Below, in pieces: positions 1-12,309 of a DNA stretch of 64,000 nt; the first letter of the stretch is position 1, and the number at the start of each line of letters is the position of its first letter. The notes below the pieces were generated by a model that was given only the letters and a program-made list of their open reading frames with translations, searched no databases and was not told the origin of the DNA. Source of the stretch: Coptis chinensis (lineage: Eukaryota; Streptophyta; Magnoliopsida; Ranunculales; Ranunculaceae). The DNA is taken from NCBI GenBank assembly GCA_015680905.1, contig CM027379.1, positions 29,902,501 to 29,966,500 of the forward strand, read 5' to 3'. The translations under genes were made by a program, and so were the position numbers.

Positions 1-470
1 CCAATTTCCTATATCCAAAGTCCAATCCACTCTGTATTTTCGGTGATGAATTGATAATTACTTAATTAGAGCATACAATAATTTTCCAAAAGATGGGAGG
101 GAAACTCAATTGAATTTTTTTTTTTTTTTCGGGGATTATTACTGTAAGTAGTATGTTATTTAAACAACTAGAAAAACAGATGTTCATCTTGCATGGTGTG
201 CATGCTCATTCAACTCAAGCTAACGGCTCATTTTCTACATATATATGGTAATGGCTCATAGTTCAGACTTTCTATTGCTAATGATTAAGGAAAATTTTCT
301 AACATTTCCATTAACTTTACATTCCTTCTTAACTATGTTTAAATTTCTAGCCGTTATCATCTTTCCAATATTGGACAACTGAGAATATGTAAATCCATTA
401 TATTGCATATTAAAAAATCTCTAAGCAAATCACGAGTATACAAGTTCACAAGATTTTGCAGAATCAAACA
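1..470. other. AT-rich upstream DNA, no gene seen
   Basis: No coding exon or recognisable repeat is visible. There is a T tract near 115-130 and ordinary AT-rich sequence. It lies directly upstream of the LOB-domain gene and would hold its promoter and 5' leader, but I cannot point to a convincing TATA box or start site. Confidence 0.3.
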
Positions 471-1807
471 ATGTCAAATTCTACACGTTGTGCAGCTTGC
501 AAATCTCTTAGAAGAAAATGTGCTCAAGATTGCGTTTTTGGCTCCATATTTTCCTTCAAACAATCCACAAAAGATTTGCATGCGTTCACAAAATCTTTGG
601 CGCCAGCAATGTTTGTAGAATGTTAAAGGTAATTATTTTATTTGGTTTTCTAAAGTTCTTTATAAAAGCATAAAACCTCTCACGGATAATGGAGAGAATA
701 AATATTTGAGAGAATTACTCATTCACATCAATGTACTGTATGTGATTTCAATATTAATGATATCAATAAGCCAAGGTTATCTTCTTACCATAGCTTAGAT
801 CGGATGGGGAATTAACTAATTTTGTTAATACATGCCGACAGGAAGTAGTTTATGAGAACAGTAGAGAGGAAGCAACTGCTTAATAAACCTTATCTAGTAG
901 CACTAGTGACTTGCTGAACTATGTCTACGAGATCTATCTACTCGTTTTTTGGCTCGTTTAAGTCCGGCTAGTGAGTCGACCCTAGATATAGTTTAAGATT
1001 CTTTTTGTAATACAAGCCAGGCCTGAGCAAACCTGAAAGCTTGGCAGGAATACCATTATACACCGCTAGTGGCAATGGTAAATAATTAAATAAACCAAGT
1101 TACTCCGGCTAGGGTCTCACTGCTCGACCTCGCTCATATTGTAATTATAAATCTATTAAATATGTTAAACAGCCGAGCTTAAACATTGTGAAGATGAATA
1201 CCACCTCTAGTGGTATAGAGAGTGAGTAGATTCTAAGTTCTAATTGTCACTTAGTGACACACTGGCACTAGGAAGAAATATATACGATCTCCTCTACTGA
1301 GAATTCTTATTGAAGCTTGTGTTTTAGTATGTTTTGTGTGTGTGTGACATCGGCAGCATTTAATTTTTGGTGGGGCTATCACTTGTACCTTATGGAATAC
1401 TGAGTACTTGCATGTCAAACAACATGATGCTTCAAATTAATCTTCTGCTTTGTTGGACTGCAGCAACTTCCAATCCCTGTTCGGGCTGCAGCAGCAGATT
1501 GTTTGTCGAGGCGAGGCAACATCGAGTCCAAGATCCAGTTATGGCTGTGTAAAGATTATAGACCAGTTACAACAGCAGATAACTATGCTGCAACATGAAC
1601 TAGCAAAAACACAAGGTGAAATTGCATTTTACCGAGCTAAACAAACTCAACAATCGCGAATGACTCCAACAAGCTCAAGAAGAGCAAATGAGTAGGGATA
1701 GCGTTCAGCAAGGTGAACCATCATGGCTATATTCAAGCCACCTAGAACCTTTATACTTCGATCTACAAACCATTCTAGACTTCAATCAAGAAAATGATCA
1801 GGTGTGA
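471..1807 (+). pseudogene. LOB-domain (LBD/ASL) protein gene, LBD23/24-like, frame broken
   Basis: LBD proteins are plant-specific nuclear DNA-binding transcription factors acting in lateral-organ and root development. Exon 1 (471-628) opens with MSNSTRCAACKSLRRKCAQD and continues DC, giving the family zinc motif C-x2-C-x6-C-x3-C (Cys 7, 10, 17, 21). APYFPSNNPQK and ACVHKIFGASNVCRML follow, but in two further frames. A GT at 629 and CTGCAG ending at 1463 bound an intron in the usual LBD position. Exon 2 (1464-1807) encodes QLPIPVRAAAADCLS, then EARQHRVQDP, YGCVKIIDQLQQQ and a coiled-coil part LAKTQGEIAFYRAKQTQQ, again in different frames. The tail ends LQTILDFNQENDQV before TGA at 1805-1807. 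The NELAKTQ-type helix resembles Arabidopsis LBD23/LBD24. At least four indels separate the blocks, so this is a recent pseudogene or an intact gene carrying sequencing indels. Confidence 0.8.
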
Positions 1808-2085
1808 ATATCGTGAATCTACCATGCTGTATTTGGACTTTAGTGCTAATTAAGCCAATACATATAGTATATTGTTTGTTATGTTGTTGAAACAATAAAA
1901 CCAGTAAGTTCTTTGGGTAGTTCGGGATAGAGGTCCTTTCTTTCTCGTCCAACCCATTGTCATTACTCCCGGCCTTCTACTTTCTTCTCCTTCAGCGTTC
2001 GCGGCAGTCACAATCACTTCTCTTCACCAATTCGCCCGCATAATTACCACCATTTTTCTTCTTCACCTTCTACTATACCATTGTC
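1808..2085. other. spacer before the palindrome, nothing recognised
   Basis: Pyrimidine-rich and AT-rich sequence with no ORF or repeat I recognise. It belongs to the unique flank: the matching sequence on the other side of the palindrome (after 20,483) is unrelated. Confidence 0.3.
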
Positions 2086-2204
2086 TTGTCAACAAATAAA
2101 TTTTACCTTCAACTCATATGATCATCAATGAACATCAACACAAACAAACCAAACCGATAAATTGCCAAAACATCAACATCAACGATATGGACTTAGTAAC
2201 GGCC

Positions 2205-3350
2205 ATATCGCTTTGATTTGAATTTGATAAAAATGGCGGTTTGTTTGACTTTGTCCTTAACGGCGGCCAAACCGCTTGGACTTAGTCCCAAACGGCATGC
2301 CACACCGCTTGGCCTTAGTACCAAACGGCGTATGCCGCTGGGGACTAAGTCCAAACGGTTTTGGCCATGCCGTGGGACTAAGTCCAAACACACTCATTTT
2401 GCAAGTTCAAAGTCCAAACGACATGGCCGTAATGGTTGTTTAGTCTTCAAATGGCCACACCGCTTGGAATTAAGGCCAAACGGGGCTTACGCTGCTTGGA
2501 CTTTGAACTTCCAAAAAATGGTGTCCGCTTGGACTTTGTCCAAACGATGGAATACCGCTTTGACTTAGTCCCAAACGGCATGGGACACACCGCTTGGTAC
2601 TAAGGCCAAACGGTGGCCATGCCGCTTGGGGACTAAGTCCAAACGGTTCGCCATGCCGCTTGGGGACTAAGTCCAAACAGACAAAACCATTTTTTCAAGT
2701 TCAAAGTCCAAACGGCATGGCCGCATCGCTTGATTTTTGTCCCAAACGGTATGGCCACACCGCTTGGGCCTTAGTGTCAAACGGTGCGGCCATGCCAGTT
2801 TGGGACAAAGTCCAACGGTTCGCCATGCCGTTGGGGACAAAGTCCAAACAGACACGCCATTTTTGCAAGTTCAAAGTCCAACGCATGGCTGCATCGCTTG
2901 GCTTTAGTCTCAAAACGCATGGCCACACCGCTTTGGTACCAAGGACAAACGGTCTGGCCATGCCGCTTCGACTTTGAACTTGCAAAAAAATGGTGCGTCC
3001 GTTTGACTTTGTCCAAAAACGCATGGTTGATGACTTTGTCCCAAAACGGGCATGGCCACACCGCTTGGAACTAAGGCCAAACGGTGGCCATGCCGCCAGG
3101 GGACAAAGTCCAAACAGACACCATTTTTTTTGCAAGTTCAAAGTCCAAACTAAGATGGCCGACCGCTTATTTTGTTCAAACGGCATGGCCACACCGCTTG
3201 GTACTAAGGACAAACGGTCCGCCATGCCGCTTGGGGACAAAGTCCAAACACACGCCATTTTGACGAAAGTTCAAGTCCAAACAGACACGCCATGCCGCTT
3301 TCTAATGCAAGTTCAAGTCCAAACAGACACTATTACACGCCATGACGCAA
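2205..3350. repeat. self-complementary minisatellite, left arm
   Basis: The array is built from CCAAACGG-N10-CCGTTTGG style modules of about 26 bp whose middle reads either CATGGCCACA or TGTGGCCATG. Those two versions are reverse complements, so the array alternates orientation. Connectors such as GGACTTAGTCC and GGACAAAGTCC are nearly palindromic too. A longer connector holding TTGCAAGTTCAAAGTCC or its complement recurs irregularly. All apparent ORFs here are repeat translations on both strands, not genes. Confidence 0.85.
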
Positions 3351-3970
3351 GTTCAATTGCTAGATTACTACATTGCTGTAAAGCATTTCAACCGATCAAG
3401 CAATGCATGGCTCATGCTCGCTAAGATACTTAAATTAGACAACCAATTTGTATACAAAAGTTACCCCAAGCAAGTAAAATAAATTTGAAAGTATATTCAA
3501 CGCTCGATCAGAATTCTACCTAAACAAAGAGATAGATTTCACAAAGGTAAGATCAGCAATACATATACCGAAGCCACCATTAACGGGATCGTGACCAAGA
3601 TATATCCAAATATTGTTTGAATTATCATTTAGACATGTTTGGTCTAACTTTAGCATATATTTTCCGAGGCTATTTATTTTTTAGCAAGAGGGGATCAAAA
3701 TATGTCGCTATTTTAAACCTTTATCGATAGAAGTGAAACAAAAGAACCGACGATGCAGAAAATGAAACCACATTCGCGAAATGACAAATGAGAGGACAAC
3801 CAATAACCATTCAAGAACATAAAACCATATGGAGGTATCGGTTACAAAATGTCTTAACCCTTTCTTTTGGTAATTTACACTAAAGATAATCTTTGACAAA
3901 ACCTAAAATAAATGAATCTTCGACAAAGACCTCTATCAATCAACCTTTTTCCTACAACTTAAGCCTTTCA
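3351..3970. other. spacer, probably 3' flank of the captured SUMO exon
   Basis: No ORF of interest. The segment is mirrored at 18,550-19,189. Because it directly follows the SUMO stop codon on the minus strand, part of it may be captured SUMO 3' UTR; this is inference. Confidence 0.3.
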
Positions 3971-4047
3971 TCATGCTATTATTATTATCGCCGAGAGCAC
4001 CCCCAGTGCAAAGATTGCATCAATTTCTTATCACCGGCCCTCCGAAG
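3971..4047 (-). pseudogene. SUMO last-exon fragment, left-arm copy
   Basis: Mirror of the clearer copy at 18,469-18,549. The splice-acceptor context TTTGTAG, the GATGCAAT region, CTGGGGGTGCTCTC and the final AATAATAGCATGA are recognisable, but the part encoding EDGDEID is scrambled by small changes. This copy alone would not have been identified as SUMO. No other SUMO exon is seen upstream. Confidence 0.55.
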
Positions 4048-4852
4048 CTACAAACAAAGATAACATAAAATTCAAATTTCAAATGCAAAATCATGATTTC
4101 TAAGATTTTCATATATATGCCATTGTCCAAAATATCAAACTCATAGTTTGGGAAATTATCGCTCATGAGAAGTGGCGCTTCACATTGAGTAGACTAACTA
4201 CACTCTAGACCAGAAATACATTAAGTAATTGTCGATCATGAGAAACACCATCGCTACATGACCTAATCAAGACTTAACACTATCATATTTAAGGACTTAA
4301 TGACAATTTGCCAAACTAGCTATGTTTTCTAAGACCCTAGCAAGTCCTCAAACTTTGTCGCTATATGTCTACTAAGAAAAGATCCAACTAATGTGCGAAG
4401 GTGCTAAGTTCCTCCTTTTAAGCATAAAACACTATTGTTGATGCCATTGAACGTACCGGGTGTCTATTTCAAACTCAAAAGTGGTGGTGCTAGAGATAAC
4501 TAAATCATATGAAGTTAATAATCTCTATCTTTTCTCCAATTTTCCTCTTCATATGTGTATCAGGTATGAGTTTTATCTATGTATATGTTTCTTGGGGCCA
4601 CAAGTCGCAATCCTATGCTCAACATTTTCAAGAAGCAAAAAATGAAGCAATTGATGAGATACTAGGAAGTGACTATATGGACACCTACATATAGGGACAA
4701 TGAGACTCTCCCATTCCACCTCATTGCCCGCTGGACACACCAAAACAAGATATATGGCCACAAGCTGCAATCCTATGCTCAACACACCAAAACAAGATAT
4801 ACGGCCACTAAACCCTAAACCCTAAACTAACCAAACTCAACATACCTAAATC

Positions 4853-7281
4853 CTATGTTCTTCATTTTATATCGTCCGGCCAATGAACTTTGCACCGGGT
4901 CAAATTGTATGCCTCCATGAACTCGTTTTCGTATCCTCGAATCGCAAATCCCACCCAATTGCAGTGCCTTGATTGAGCAAGTTTAGAAATTTCATCGACG
5001 ACGGGTGTCGCCAAAATTAAAACACAAAACTACATTAGTATATACATTTACATTTATAATATACCAAAACAAAACAAAACAAAACAAAAATTAACGCTGT
5101 AAGATATTAACTCACCGCATTATGATATGGAAGACTGTAGGGAGTAGTGACTAAGATGATCGTGGTTTATCATTCTCATATGACTATTGTTTTCGCATTA
5201 ACTCATGTATCTACTAACACACTCCCATGGATAAGACGGAATGGGTCCGCTGTTGTTCAAGTCAATCAAGTGATTCCCGCCAATTACTCCAAAGTAGAAG
5301 ACGCTAATATTAAATTTCACATCATACCCAAGGTCCGAAGTAGTTCGTCGGAGGTCTTTGGTTTTGAGGGATCTGAGGGGTACAAACCGTGATATGACCT
5401 AACCGACGACAACCCTCGCAGAACATTGTAATCGCCGACATTATCAAGAAAGCATATAAATCCCTCAAAAATGCTATTTCATCCACCGGGCCGTCGTCCT
5501 GGACTTCAACATGGGATACCATTCAACCCTCACAAATAGCATATGATCGAGGAAATTAATCATTAATCACATACTAATAATATTAATTAATAAATAAAAC
5601 TATTTACATACAAAAATGCTTACATCGGTACAAGTCATATTATCAATGGTGGCTCGGGCATACTTCAATGGTGTTGTTGCTAGCATAAAAGATCGAGTAA
5701 TCGAAAGTACCTATTAGCACGGGACATGCTCAAATGATAGTCCTCATTTGGGTATGGCCTCGAACAATCGGGAAGTACTCATAAACCATGCCTACATTAA
5801 TATAGACACCGAAGTTAATATTGTAATAGATAGATAAAATTGACATTGAAAAGAAAACAAAAAACTAATACCGTAGGAGAGTGAAATAGCCCTAAACACC
5901 CTTCACCTTTGGCACTTGTGGCAGTCCCAAGACCCCATATAAGTAAGTTAGGCTGCACCCCACGCCGTAGTCTCTCGATCTGCAAATTTCAAAGCAGCCT
6001 CAGATAACAAACGGAATCAGTAGCCCCAGACGTGTCGGTGAAGGCGTACATCCAAAGAAAAATAATGATAAGCTCTCACAAAGAACCGCACCTCTTTTTG
6101 GGTTGACGCTTCTTCACAACAACTCCATTTTCATCACGAAATCTTCATCCCTTACCTTCCCAAAGAAACCGCTTCATCAAGAAATCCATCCTAACTTTGG
6201 AAGTGAACTTATTGATTTCATCTCCGATCTATTTTATCCATGGGTATGCCAAGATTTTTGTGGAGAAGTCTTTTGTTTCCAAGGTCAAATCGCTGTCCCT
6301 ACCACCGCTTTTGCCTCTCGATCGAACTCCTAAGAGTTGGGAAACATCGCCCAACGGATTGTCATATCTCGCCCACGCAAGATATGAAACGCGGTTGGTC
6401 TCGATGCCACCTTCCACAAACGCAGAGACCAACACAGATCCCGATGCTCAGTATACACCTAAGACGAGTAGCACATAAGCCGGTCCTTTGAAGCTCCACG
6501 TGAAAAGTAGAAACAACACTCAACACTCTCTCGACATCCCATAGACCAACTTGTTGAGGTGCCCATGGCACTTCAACACCCTCTCGCCCCTAAAACAACA
6601 AAAACTTAGTATTAATGTATGCACAAGTTTTCAGAATACAAAATTTAAATACTAATAGACACTATATGATAATATTACCGCCCTCCCAAACATCGCGAGC
6701 CACGCGGTAATCGTGATAGTCATACAATAGATGTGACACACAAGGGCCACCTCCATAAACACCTCTCTTGAACTCCAAGTCATTGTTAGACTTTTTCACA
6801 ATATTCACCTGAGGAGGGTGTACATGGACTTCCTCGCCATCCTCCTCCTCCCCGATCCGCCCCTCCGCCCCTCTTCCTCCTCGCCGGGCCTCTTCTCGTG
6901 ATCATCAACACCCTCTTCTTCACTATCAAGATGACTTAGAACTACACTCTTCCCACGATCCATATTTACGCCATGGTCATCTACATCTACATCTACATCT
7001 ACATCTACATCTAAATCTACATCTACATCTACATCTACATCACTCATCTCGCCCCTTCTTTTGATTTTTGATTTCCTAACTCTACACCACTTTACAACAT
7101 TACGGGATCATCCGCTTCCGATCCCTCTACTTAACCGATGCCAAGTGGTTGTTCTCCTTCCTCTTTTTTCTCAGTTCCTCATCGCGACCAACTACTACTC
7201 CCCCCACCTAACAACTTCTTAGCACCCGCGGAAAACACTTTTTTTGTGCATTCTTCACATTCAGATTCTTTGTTCGAGGCA
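4853..7281 (-). pseudogene. plant mobile domain (PMD) gene, left-arm copy
   Basis: Mirror of the right-arm gene at 15,191-17,651, where exon limits are given. On the minus strand it starts at the ATG at 7281 (MPRTKNL-type N terminus) and runs through an Asp-Val repeat and SNNDLEFKRGVYGGG-like sequence. The PMD core here keeps TFHVELQRTGLCA and DVSQLLGV. Later exons include YFPVFRPYP-like and VEWYPYVEVR-like segments, and the stop lies near 4853. PMD proteins are related to Arabidopsis MAIN/MAIL1 and to domains carried by Mutator-like and Gypsy elements; biochemical activity is not established. The frame is interrupted more often than in the right copy, so I treat it as non-coding as written. 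Confidence 0.7.
6978..7043 (-). repeat. (GATGTA)n hexamer run coding Asp-Val repeats, left copy
   Basis: About eleven hexamers, read on the minus strand as alternating Val-Asp with one Leu variant, inside exon 1 of the PMD gene copy. A very acidic Glu/Asp/Arg-rich stretch follows. Confidence 0.8.
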
Positions 7282-7729
7282 TTGCTACAAAATAAATAGG
7301 AGTTAAAAATAAGACATTCAACTAATTCAAATTGTTGCAATACCAACGGAAAAACAAAGAACAAAATAAGGGTGTGCATGCCAATCTATATCTAAGGTGT
7401 GCATGTATCTAGGCAAACTATACTCCCTCTATTAAATCCCTCCACACACTAACAAAACCCAATCTAATTCAAGCATGCTAAATCGACTAGGAAAACTTTA
7501 TAGAGAACGACTCATGTAAAACTTTAAAGCCGCCATGGAGATAATGAACATCTAAAAAAGAAGCACATTTGTAAAACGAAAATAGTCGATGCGCATAAGA
7601 GAAAGACAATATAAGACATGTGTGATTCGAAAATTAGCAAGTCGTAACCCTTTTAGTTTGTAATGGCGTGTGAGTTGAAATTTTACAACATCTAAACTTA
7701 AAAGAATTTCTTAGGCCATGCTTTATTAA

Positions 7730-10130
7730 GGGTGGGACTTTTCAAAGCCTTTAAAGCTTTGTGGAATATGGCCGCTAGCAATCAAGGTATGTCATCAAGC
7801 ATCAATAAACCAACTTTGAAAAGCCTCGCGCGAAGTTCGATTATTTATTTGAAAGCCCGCCTAATCACTTGAGATGTCGGGGTGCCCTTAGAATAGAATT
7901 CTAAACCAGCGGCGCTTTTGATCAATAGGAAGAGGATCACTCCGCCATGGTGAACGTAACTCCTTGGCAACTTCCATCCGCCAGAGTAAAACGCCCGGGC
8001 TTAAGCCCGACCTTTTAGGAAGGCCTATATGAATGAGGCTAAATGCAGGAGCTTTCTCTCTCTTTCTTTATGGTTTAGAGAGGCTTGCGATACTATATCT
8101 TTTTATACTTATTTTGCACATTTCTATTGTGAGTAGTGATTCATTTCCTGCAATATAGTTCGCCCTTCCCTTGTTAGAGTTGGAGAGCGAGCTTCCGGCC
8201 TAAGTCCAGAAGCTCTCCGTAACCGTTATGCTCTTCCACCCCTAAGGGTCGCTTATTTCATCGACCTAAGAAGTTAGTGCTTTAGAGAGAGTTATGAGAA
8301 AACTTCTCATCTCAAGACCTATAAGTATAAGCATAGTTCTCCATTCTCCATTAGTTAGTAGCTTCGCTTTATCTTCGCCTCAAGAGCTTTTCCTCGCCAG
8401 CCCTTTCCCTTGCTTACCATCACTGCTCAACTAGGGAAGCGCCCCCGCATGGGTTACATACAGATCCAAGTCGATTATATAAGATATAAGATCCCCCGAT
8501 TAGTTCCGGGTCACGCTTACCTACGAAAAGAGTGATTGTGGGGTTAGTCCTTTAGCTAATCGAAAGTCAGACCGCCCTTCTCCGGCTTTTAAGATTTTGA
8601 AGTCATCGTGGATGGCACGAGTTGAGGAGTAGAATAGGGTAGACGTTGAAGGCTCTCTTTCAGAAAATCCCTTTTGTGAAATAATAGGTTCTCCCCTCTT
8701 TACTTTTATCGTGCAAGCTACTTTCTCTCGCTTCACTCCTCTTTATACACTAAAGCAAGAGAAATGAGTCTATAAAGAACGAGCTTGATGACCTAAAACC
8801 ATGAGCTTCTTTCCCTAACCGTAAAGAAGATCGAGGTATACAAATTCGTGATCAACGGGAAGAACGACACAAGATAACCTAACAGTTTAACGCTTAATGA
8901 GTCCCCGCCTTTGCTTGAATAGGACTCATAATAACAACAAAAGCTTACTCCAACTACGCTTGCAAGAATGACAAAGCCAAAGCCTGTTCGCTCACTTGAC
9001 TCGGTCTGACGGCTAAACCTTGCTTTAAGACAACTCACAGAAGCACAACTAAAAAAGAATGTGCCTGAAGGCACTCTTTCGGATATTGCACTTTTGAACA
9101 CATATATCCTTATATGTATATATAACGGTAAAAGTGCCTCTAAGGATAAAGTCTATCGGAATCCCTAAACCGATAGAGCTTAGACAAATTATGCTTGTTT
9201 AGATGCGGTAGCTACGGAGCAAAGCGTAGAATTTGAGGTCATTAGGTAACTAGCCCACGCCAACAACGAACCGTAGACCGAACTTCGACTTCTCCTTTTT
9301 TTCAATAAATAAATAAGAAAAACAACAACGAGGTTGGAGAGACCTATCGAAGAGCACTTTTCACTTATTTAGTTAGAGAAGTACGAATAAGCCTCCAACC
9401 GAAAGTAAATAACGGCAGACAGTGGAAGGCAAGGAGAGAGATGTAATCTTTCCCTTTGCTTTCCTCGGGGGAGTGAAGTGAGAGGAGATAACCAACCCAT
9501 TTTTGATTCCAGCCAGAAGACTAGTAAAAAGGAAGGATCCAGAATGTCATATATCTCGTGAGCTAGATCGGGGCCCCGATAAACAAGTAAGAATTGCCTC
9601 AACCAAAATTGATGGAATTGGACCTAAAAAGCCATTTCAGTTCGATTATCGATTAGGTATCGCTGGGAACATCAAGATAAAAGAGTTAACTAAGTATCGA
9701 TCGATCAAAATGGAACAAAATGATAGGTCAAGATCATGTTGTTCATTGGGAATTGAAGAGGGGAGAACGGCGGCACATCGAATCCATTCATTTCTATTTT
9801 CGCTATCGGAATTCGCCATCAAGATGGATCGCCTTTACGCGGGTCAACTAACTCATACTAATGCACCTCAGGTTTCACTATCGAGCTATCAAAAGAAAAA
9901 GTAGATCATACTCTTAGACGTTACGCCCTCCCTCTAGATAGAGGAGGGACCTCGCTTCACTCCCCCTTAGAACCGCAAGCCAGATAGAGAAGTGAAGTTT
10001 GTGCTTGTATTTATTTCCTATTACACCATTCTAAATGGTGTCACAAAGAGCTTGTCTAACTTCACTTCTGATTATCAACCGATTTATCCTTCCCGAAGTT
10101 TGGTGAATGCAAAACTCGATATCATTTGAT
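7730..10130. other. nuclear insertion of mitochondrial DNA (NUMT), left arm
   Basis: The segment has plant mitochondrial spacer character: more GC-balanced than its flanks, rich in phrases such as AGGGACCTCGCTTCACTCCC, and it carries ribosomal protein S13, a mitochondrial gene in many angiosperms. Edges are approximate, set where composition changes to AT-rich DNA. It is mirrored at about 12,310-14,760, so it entered before, or together with, the duplication of the arms. Confidence 0.6.
9544..9904 (+). pseudogene. rps13: mitochondrial ribosomal protein S13 in the NUMT, left copy
   Basis: The ORF from the ATG at 9544 reads MSYIS, then after a small break DKQVRIASTKIDGIGPKKPF, RLGIAGNIKIKELTKY, and ends near LTHTNAP before TAG at 9902-9904. 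KQVRIASTKIDGIGPKK, NIKIKELTKY and QRTHTNA-type sequence are hallmarks of plant mitochondrial S13, a small-subunit protein of about 116 residues. The 361-bp span is slightly longer than expected and the second half is shifted in frame. It is a transferred copy not expected to be expressed. Confidence 0.85.
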
Positions 10131-11230
10131 GTGGATCTTACTTGAACGATCTATATATATCCGCTATACTTTGCTAAAAAATATAAATTTTGTTATACTT
10201 TCGAAATCTTGTGAAACTTGTGTTAGATGGATGACCACTAGCTAGGTTCACTTTATTTTGGTTTTCATGCATTCTTAACTTCATTTTAAGAATGGGTGAT
10301 ATCAACAGGAAAGTACAAAATGGGTGTCTAGAATTCAAAAGAATTGAATCAAACATAACATTATATATATAAAAAAAGATAGAAAGATAGAACAGCTTTA
10401 CCCCAAACAGAGCTATATATTTATTTTGAATCAAGCAAAAAAGATCGGTCGATATGGCCTCAAATAAAAATCTAGTGATATCAACAGAGAGACAATAAGT
10501 TCATAACTTCATTGTTTGATTTAATGATTTATTTATTTTGAACTTGGATAAACATAACATTGATGTCTATGTCTCCATTTCTATAAACCAAAAAAAAATT
10601 AAAAATATAAATAACTTAAAATCTACAAAAAAATCCCAATGTACATAAACAGGTAAATAATTTAAACATTCTTTTCCTTGACAGTATGTGAACTAAATAT
10701 CGGGTCTAATTCACCAGTTCAAATTTAGACAGAATTTTCCGTTTATGTTGTTAGGAACTAAAAAGGTTATTTTTGTTGACAGTGGTATATTTGGTGGCTC
10801 AATTCAATCAACTTGAAATTTAAGGTTAGACAGATTCACTTCCTTTTTCCTCGATAGCATTTCATAAATCTTTAACTTATATTAAATCAACCTTATTAAC
10901 TTAGAATAAAAGTTCAAAACCAAGACATAATTCTTTTTGTTTTAAGAATTCAAAATTTACTTAATTCAAAACTGGATGTGATTTAGAACTTGCATCAATG
11001 TTCAAAACTAGAAGCAACAACTAATAACCGATAGAAATATTGGATCAACTCGACGACATTTTGAACTCGATGTAGTTCAAAGATCCAAATGCAAAACTAG
11101 AAGCAACAACTAACCTATCCAATATCCTTGAAGAACTCGACACCATTCACTAATTTGTATTAGTTCAAAGAGTCGTTTTAACATCGCAACTCGCATGAAG
11201 TTCATCAAATATGCTTAACACCTAATTAAA
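10131..11230. other. AT-rich inner part of left arm
   Basis: No gene seen. A segment at about 10,565-10,675 recurs near 23,695-23,810. Close to the fold, AACTCG and AGTTCATCAAATATGCTT resemble the satellite monomer at 23.8-25.9 kb. Confidence 0.5.
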
Positions 11231-11240
11231 GCTAAATGTG
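11231..11240. other. palindrome spacer (fold point)
   Basis: GCTAAATGTG is the only unpaired sequence between the inner stem ends CACCTAATTAAA and TTTAATTAGGTG. A 10-bp spacer between arms of about 9 kb is close to a perfect hairpin design. Confidence 0.85.
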
Positions 11241-12309
11241 TTTAATTAGGTGTTAAGATATTTGATGAACTCGCGAGTTAAAACGACTAGTTTTGAATAC
11301 GTCGAAGGGTGGTGTCGAGTTATTCAAGGATATTCGATAGGTTAGTTGTTGTTTTCTAGTCATATTGCATTTGATCTTCCAAATAATACAAAGCAAAATG
11401 CTCGAATCCAATATTTCTATCGGCTTATTAGTTGTTTTTCTAGTCATGTGACATAGATGCAAGTTAAATCACATCCACTTCATAAGTAAATTTACATTCT
11501 TAAAACAAAAAGAATATTCCGGGTTTAATTTTATTAGTTAATAAGGTTCAGTTTAATATAAGTTAAAGATATATGAAATGCTATCGAGAAAAAGGAAGCA
11601 TCGTCGAGTTTTAACCTTTTGATTTCAACGCTGAAATGCATCGAGCCACCAAATATACCACGCAACAAAAAATAGTTTTTAGAACCTAACAACATAAACG
11701 GAGAGTTTTGATCTAAATTAGATGTGGTGAATTATATTTGGTTAACATACCGCAAAGAAAAGAAGAGATGGAAATCAAATTTGCAATGTATATATGGTTG
11801 TTTTTTAGATCGCCAGATTATTTATATTTTTAATTTTTTGATTTTAGAAATGGGACATAGACATCAATATATGTTTATCCAAGTTCAAAATAAATAAATC
11901 ATTAAATCAAACAATGAAGTTATGAACTTATTGTCTCTCCCCGTTGATATCACTAGATTTTTATTTGAGGCCATATCGACCGGAGTATCGCTTGCTTGAT
12001 TCAAAATAAATATATAGCTCGTTTTCGTAACCGTTTCTATCTTTCTATCTTTTTTTTTATATATATAATGTTATGTTTGATTCAATTCTTTTGAATTCTA
12101 GACACCCATTTTGTACTTTCCTCGTTGATATCACCCATTCTTAAAATGAAGTTAAGAATGCATGAAAACCAAAATAAAGTGAACCTAGCTAGTGGTCATC
12201 CATCTAACACAAGTTTCACAAGATTTCGAAAGTATAACAAAATTTATATTTTCGCAAGTATAGCAGATATATATAGATATCGTTCCGTGAAGATCCACAT
12301 CAAATGATA
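11241..12309. other. AT-rich inner part of right arm
   Basis: Mirror of 10,131-11,230. No gene seen. The short ORF around 12,125-12,307 translates AT-rich arm sequence and has no recognisable family. Confidence 0.5.

Larger units (their letters stand above)
2086..11230 (+). repeat. left arm of an 18.4-kb palindrome
   Basis: Read on the opposite strand, this arm matches 11,241-20,483 in order. The outer end TTGTCAACAA at 2086 pairs with TTGTTGACAA ending at 20,483, and the inner end ACACCTAATTAAA pairs with TTTAATTAGGTGT. Order from outside inward: minisatellite, SUMO exon, PMD gene, mitochondrial insert with rps13, AT-rich centre. The arms differ by many small substitutions and indels but I see no large rearrangement. 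I see no target-site duplication around the whole structure. Confidence 0.9.

Noticed and set aside
2193-3424. Many overlapping ORFs of 60-185 residues on both strands (and again at 19,021-20,285)
   Set aside because: They are translations of the minisatellite in all frames; the module has few stop codons and no protein family features.
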